From Silene latifolia (taxonomy: Eukaryota > Streptophyta > Magnoliopsida > Caryophyllales > Caryophyllaceae): 64,000 nucleotides of DNA. The DNA lies in NCBI RefSeq assembly GCF_048544455.1, contig NC_133537.1, positions 306,751,738 through 306,815,737 of the forward strand. Direction: 5' to 3'. The notes below the pieces were generated by a model. The model was not told the origin of the DNA, searched no databases, and saw only the letters and a list, made by a program, of their open reading frames with translations. This document shows positions 59,201 through 64,000 of this stretch, piece by piece (position 1 is the stretch's first letter; each line of letters begins with the position of its first letter). Made by a program: the position numbers and the translations under genes.

Positions 59201-61735
59201 ATCACTCATGTGATTTAAAACAAAAGGTTGTACCTACTCCTATGATAACTTGGTGGTTGGTTTAGACCACTCAAGTTAGAGGTATTTTACATTCTTCATG
59301 AAAACTCAATATTATACTATCTTATAGATTTTAAAGTCTCTAAACCGGTGAACCCAATTGATCAAACCTCAAGTAAATTCGTTTAAACGAGTAAACGATA
59401 AGCACATCGAACAACCATTTGATTGAGAATCTTATGGTGTGTATGCATGTATTATGTTTTCTTTTGCAGAAAAGAAACACAAATAGTGAGGTGATTGACC
59501 ATATACATACGAATGTGTAAGGCCGATAGTTGGTTATATATATATACTTCGTTACTTTTACTGTAATGTTAAGTAGATATGATAACTTCGTATCTATTTA
59601 ATAAGACATAAAAGTGATTTTTGAAATGTGGAATATTTTTAAAATGAAGTAGTAAACCAATAACACGACAAGATCAAAATGTTGATCGGAAATTTCAAAG
59701 TAATGACTTTGACGGTCAAATGGGTAATATCAAGTAATGACCTTGATGATCACTAAGAAGATTGCGAACCAGTTCACATACCTTCTCTTAGGGACACCAT
59801 AGAGTATGGTGTAGTCAAGAACATAAACCAAACTTTATTAGATATAGTCTGAGGTTTTTCGCAATTTTGTCAGCTATTTTCTTACTAAAAGTTTAAAACC
59901 CGACTATAATAGCCTAAATGACTCCATATGAGATATGGATAGGGAGGGTCCATAACTTGTCATTTTTATACATTTGAGACCATAAATGTTTATGTTCAGA
60001 ACCAATTTATGTATTTGTGAGGGTTATCCAAAATTGAACCACTTGGTTTTACTCCTCCAAAATGAGAACAAAGAGTTTGTGGCTCGTAATGCTGTCTTTC
60101 TAGAAAGAATTTCATTTTCCGAAAGACTGAGTGGGAGAAATTTTGAACTTATGGAAGTCCAAGACCCACAAACTGAGTACAATGCAAGAAGACATTCTTT
60201 ATTGAGGCTCAGTGGTTATAAGGAGATAATTTTGCGATAATATTGCGTTACTTTTCGAAAGTGACGAATCTTCAACCCTCATCAAAGGCTTTTCTATAGT
60301 ATGAACTCTATGTGATGGCGTGTCACCATGAAATTCGAACTGGTCTACTCACACAAGATGTGATAAGGAAGGAAACATGAGATGCTTTCGAGACTTGATT
60401 TGGGGCGAAAACTTTGCACCAAATTAGGTTACCTTGATCTTGTCATAAAGGTTACATAAGATGTTTTAATTTTGAGTTGGTTACAGAGAGTTTGTGACAA
60501 CCCAAATGCCTTTATTAATTCGAATGTTCTTAGCAATATAGCCTCTCATAAGGATGAGATTCGGCAAAAGGATAATAAAACCTTCTCCTTGAATGAATCT
60601 CATGAAGGGAGAAGTTTTGTTGATCTTGTCAATACTAAGAAGCCTAGCATGCTTGAAAGATCCCTTTTGTGATCTTATATATGTCAATGAATTGGAACCT
60701 TGGGTTCAACCATGTCGTTAATCAGAATGGTATTACTTGAGTTGTCGAGGTACCATGATGATACATGGAGTTTAGTGGGAGCTAAGGTGAGTTTCTTAGT
60801 CTAAATATGTGTTTGACATATTAGTGACTAGAAATATTCTCGGGTGAATACTTGAGAGTAGCATGGCGCATAGCATGGCGCATCTTAAATATCCGGATCT
60901 AATGAGATAGATCTCCATGGATATTAGCATTTTAGTCGAGAGACTTATGTGATAAGATTCTTGACTCGTTCAAGTTGTTGAACACAATATGATCTCTTTA
61001 GCTTCCGCTGCAGGATCTATTAAATATGCTAAAAGCTGCTCTCGTCGGGACTTATCATATTGAGAATATGAGAAGTTATTACCAAATTATTTCCTAGTGA
61101 GTGTCACTAGATGATTATCAAGAGCATCCTTGAGTACTTGAGAAGCACTGAGGATTTACTCTTGTAGTTTGGAGGAATTTATGAATTTCGTGTAAAAGGT
61201 TTACACGATAACATTCCTATGCTTATAAGATGTTATGGGCCTAGTTAAGGAATGGTTTTCATGTAAAAGTGTTATGTGCATAAGGAATAATATGTATAAG
61301 GAGTTATACATATATGTATAAAAGATGTCATATGAAGGATGTGTATGTATAAGTGTTATACGTACAAATCATGAACGACAGCTAAGTACATTACAACATC
61401 CGGTGTTGTAAAAGAGACAGTTGATATCCGGAGTTTAATGGAACTAGAGTAGTTCTGTTAGCCGAATATCGTCTCCCGAGAGACTGTGAAAAAAGTGGCA
61501 GTGTTTGACTGGCCTTAGATCAGAGTCTAAAAACTTGTTTAGACATATACTCAGAAAGGCTCTATGTGATGAAAAGATTGCATAGAACAAAAGGAAAATA
61601 GCAATGGAAATTAGAATGATGCAACTGTTGCTAATCCTCTAGCCAAAGCCGTTGGCATAAGGTTGACATGATTGTTATGTCATATCAATGTGATTGAGGA
61701 GTATACCTTAGTTGCTGAAGATCGTTATGTAAATA
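56215..61735 (+). pseudogene. Decayed internal region of the old copia
   Basis: Long AT-rich leader (56215-58260), then decayed copia sequence. One landmark is a block at 59920-59965 parallel to the young copia's integrase block around 49582-49630 (CTCCATATGA..TATGGA). Another is a terminal stretch near 61560-61670 that resembles the end of RNase H. Very many breaks, much older than the nested copia. No open frame longer than about 90 codons is meaningful. Confidence 0.55.
58911..59148 (+). repeat. 119 bp tandem duplication
   Basis: Two adjacent copies of a 119 bp unit starting CGGGTCATTTCTTTGTAAAG, differing by about one base (GTTAGAG against GCTAGAG), inside the old copia. The near identity means it is far younger than its surroundings. 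Confidence 0.95.
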
Positions 61736-64000
61736 TTGGATAAAGATTGTATTGAATATGCCTTTGTGGACTATTATCAGCAGTTGTTGGGTACTTCTAA
61801 TCCTGTCCATAAGGTCCATGTCCCTACTGTCAGGACTGGTAAGCTCATTACCCCTCAACATATCTCTGAGCTGCTTAGGCCTATTAGTATGGAGGAGGTT
61901 AAAAATTGTCTTTTTTCTATTCCTGCTTCTAAGTCACCAGGGCCTGATGGCTACACAAGCCAGTTCTTCAAGGATTCCTGGGAGATTTTGGGGAAGGATA
62001 TCTTCTATGCTATCAACAATTTTTTCTCAACTGGTAAACTTTTGAAGCAACTTAATAGCACAAACATTACTCTGATCCCAAAAATTCCTAACCCTAGTAG
62101 TGTCACTGATTTTAGACCTATTGCTTGTTGCAATACTATCTATAAATGTATTGCAAAACTCTTGTGTGCTAGATTGGGGAAGGTTTTACCTGATATTGTG
62201 GATTGTAGTCAAGGTGGATTCATTCAGGGGAGGAATATTGTTGAGAATGTCTTAATCTGCCAAGACTTAGTGAGGCTTTATAGAAGAAAATCTGCTTCTC
62301 CTAGATGTCTTGTCAAAATAGACCTTAGGAAAGCTTATGATTCTGTGGAGTGGGACTTCTTGCATCAAATGCTTCTTGCTTTAAAGTTCCCTCAGAAATT
62401 TATTGACCTGGTGATGGTGTGTGTTACTTCTACTTCCTATTCTTTATCTTTGAATGGCAACACCTTTGGATTCTTTCATGAGAGTAGGGGTTTGAGACAA
62501 GGTGATCCTCTATCACCCCTTCTCTTTACCCTTTGTATGGAATATCTTTCCAGGGTCTTAAAAGTGGTGGGGCAACAGCCTGATTTTCATTTCCATCCTC
62601 TTTGTGGTGCTATTCAACTTAATCATCTTCTTTTTGCTGATGATTTGCTCTTATTCTCTAAAGGGGATGAGCTCTCTATCATGTGGCTCTTAAGATCTTT
62701 TGCTACCTTTTCTATGGCTTCAGGGCTCTGCCTCAATAAAGATAAATCTGAAATTTACTTTAATGGGATGTCTCAAGGTGCTATGAGCTCTATTTTACAG
62801 GTCTCTGGTTTTAAGAGGGGTATGCTCCCTTTTAAATACCTGGGAATGCCTATTTCTTCTAGGAAGTTAACTAAGGCTGATGGGATGAAGCTTACTGATA
62901 AAATTACTGCAAGGATCAGATCCTGGGGTGCTAAACATTTATCCTATGCAGGTAGACTTACTCTTGTGAATTCTGTTCTTTCTGGGTTACATTCTTACTG
63001 GTCCTCTATCTTCTTGATCCCTAATGGTATTCTTAACAAAATTGATGCCATCTGTCGCAATTACCTTTGGGGGGGTAAGGATTCCTATGTTTCTGCTCCT
63101 AATGTTAAGTGGGAAAGCTGTTGTACCCCTAAAGAAGAGGGAGGTCTGGGTCTCAAAGCTACTAAAACCTGGAACAAGGCTTCATTGGGCAAGTATGTTT
63201 GGTGGTTGGCTTCAAAAAAGGATCACTTGTGGGTGAGGTGGGTTAATCATGTCTATATGAAAGGTTGTGAGTGGACTACCTATGAGCCACCTGTGGATTG
63301 TAGTTGGTCCTGGCGTAAGATTGCTCACCTTTTCAAACTTTTTGCTCCTGCTTACTCATCTGGTGTGTGGCTTGGTAAGGATGTTCCTTATAAGGTTATG
63401 GATGGATACAACTGGCTCAGGACTGCTCAGCCTAAGGTTAGTTGGTATCGTGCTTGCTGGAACAATCTCAACATCCCTAAGACGTCTTACATTTACTGGG
63501 CAGCAATGAAGAATAGACTCATGACTAATGACAGACTGATCAGAATGGGCAGTAGTGTGATTCCTGATTGTTACTTGTGTGGCAGCAACCCTGAGACTCA
63601 CAATCATTTATTTTTTGATTGTTGCTTTAGTACTCACTTTTTGCATCGAGTTCTTTCAGCACTGCACAAGACATTCCCTGCTCTTTTGGTTTGGCTAGTG
63701 GTTTACAAGATACCATGGTGGCACTATTTTGCAGAAGAGGATTATATGTGCAAAGCACATGTTCTTTGCATTCTTTACGCTATTTGGAGGGCTAGGAACA
63801 AGGCAAGGCTGGATAGGCTTGTGATCAAGCCCGATGTCTTTGGTCAAGCTGTGCTCTTAAGGATGTGATTGCAAGGTTTTGGGCAAAGAATACAGGAGTT
63901 GTTTCTAATAGAGAAGGGGCCTGGTTGGCGTCTATCTTACTTTAATATTCTTTTGTCTGATCCTTGTATGTTGAGTAGATAGCTTTACTTGTCTATTTTT
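61736..64000 (+). mobile_element. 5'-truncated L1-type LINE, reverse transcriptase part (continues past window)
   Basis: An open frame of about 710 codons (to 63868) covers most of ORF2. The sequence begins in the linker before the RT (EEVKNCLFSIPASKSPGPDG). The RT palm follows, with DFRPIACCNTIYK, GGFIQGRNIVENVL, KIDLRKAYDSVEW, RGLRQGDPLSPLLF and the catalytic block LLFADDLLLF. The thumb region comes next, and then the zf-RVT finger CYLCGSNPETHNHLFFDC. One frame change near 63850 closes the frame early. The other frame runs on as KDVIARFWAKNTGVVSNREG to a stop at 63943-63945, the likely original end. The endonuclease and 5' part are missing, as in most LINE copies. The 3' UTR and poly(A) lie beyond the window. 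It cuts the old copia near its 3' end. This copy looks fairly young. Confidence 0.9.

Larger units (their letters stand above)
34722..61735 (+). mobile_element. Old Ty1/copia element, 5' LTR split by a Helitron
   Basis: A fossil copia element in + orientation. Its 5' LTR starts TGTTGGAGTAGTTGTCCT (34722), is interrupted at 35275/35276 by the Helitron, resumes at 55511 and ends ...GGTCTTTCA at 56200. A primer site for initiator-Met tRNA follows. The LTR is about 1.24 kb once the Helitron is set aside. The internal part (56215-61735) is heavily decayed, with many breaks; only short integrase- and RNase H-like traces remain. The 3' LTR is absent here, because a LINE cuts in at 61736. The LTR start and the GATCAAC...GGTCCCT..GTCACACCT block resemble those of the younger copia nested inside, so the two are probably relatives. 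Confidence 0.7.

Overview
The window is nuclear DNA from a flowering plant, most likely a eudicot. Introns are GT-AG and AT-rich, two genes carry chloroplast-targeting N-termini, and the repeats are plant families: Athila-type Ty3, Ty1/copia with an initiator-Met tRNA primer site, Helitrons with an RPA gene, and L1-type LINEs. The repeat style suggests Caryophyllales, but that is a weak inference.

Layout. (1) 1-20,000 is a gene island, all on the + strand. It holds the last five exons of PEX22 (363-5143), with a 4 kb intron full of small transposons. Next is a complete 15-exon gene for chloroplast phosphoribosylaminoimidazole carboxylase, a PurK-PurE fusion of 642 aa (8307-14091). Last is a complete 12-exon gene for the thylakoid thiol-disulfide transporter CcdA, 350 aa (15095-19939). 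The three genes serve different processes: peroxisomal E2 anchoring, de novo purine synthesis, and reductant transfer into the thylakoid lumen. Nothing suggests they are functionally linked. (2) 20,300-27,600 is repeat-rich intergenic DNA: a 5'-truncated LINE tail with target-site duplications, a 2.7 kb poly(A)-tailed retroposon with a 15 bp duplication, GC-rich TIR elements, and two adjacent small Helitrons. (3) 27,600-64,000 is one deep nest. An Athila-like Ty3 element (from 27,592) carries a solo LTR in its gag region and is entered by an old Ty1/copia element (from 34,722). That copia's 5' LTR is split by a RepHel Helitron (35,276-55,510) that has its own RPA-like gene. The Helitron's helicase exon is in turn split by a young copia element (44,637-53,455; two 990 bp LTRs, TSD AGGGA). 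The old copia is also cut near its 3' end by a 5'-truncated LINE (61,736 to the window end).

The most unusual signal is a CG-rich palindrome, core CTCGATCGAG or CTCGGCCGAG. It occurs about 29 times in three different retroelements (the Athila-like element, the unrelated solo LTR, and the leader of the young copia), with a spacing of about 20 bp, or two helical turns. I know of no named feature that explains it.
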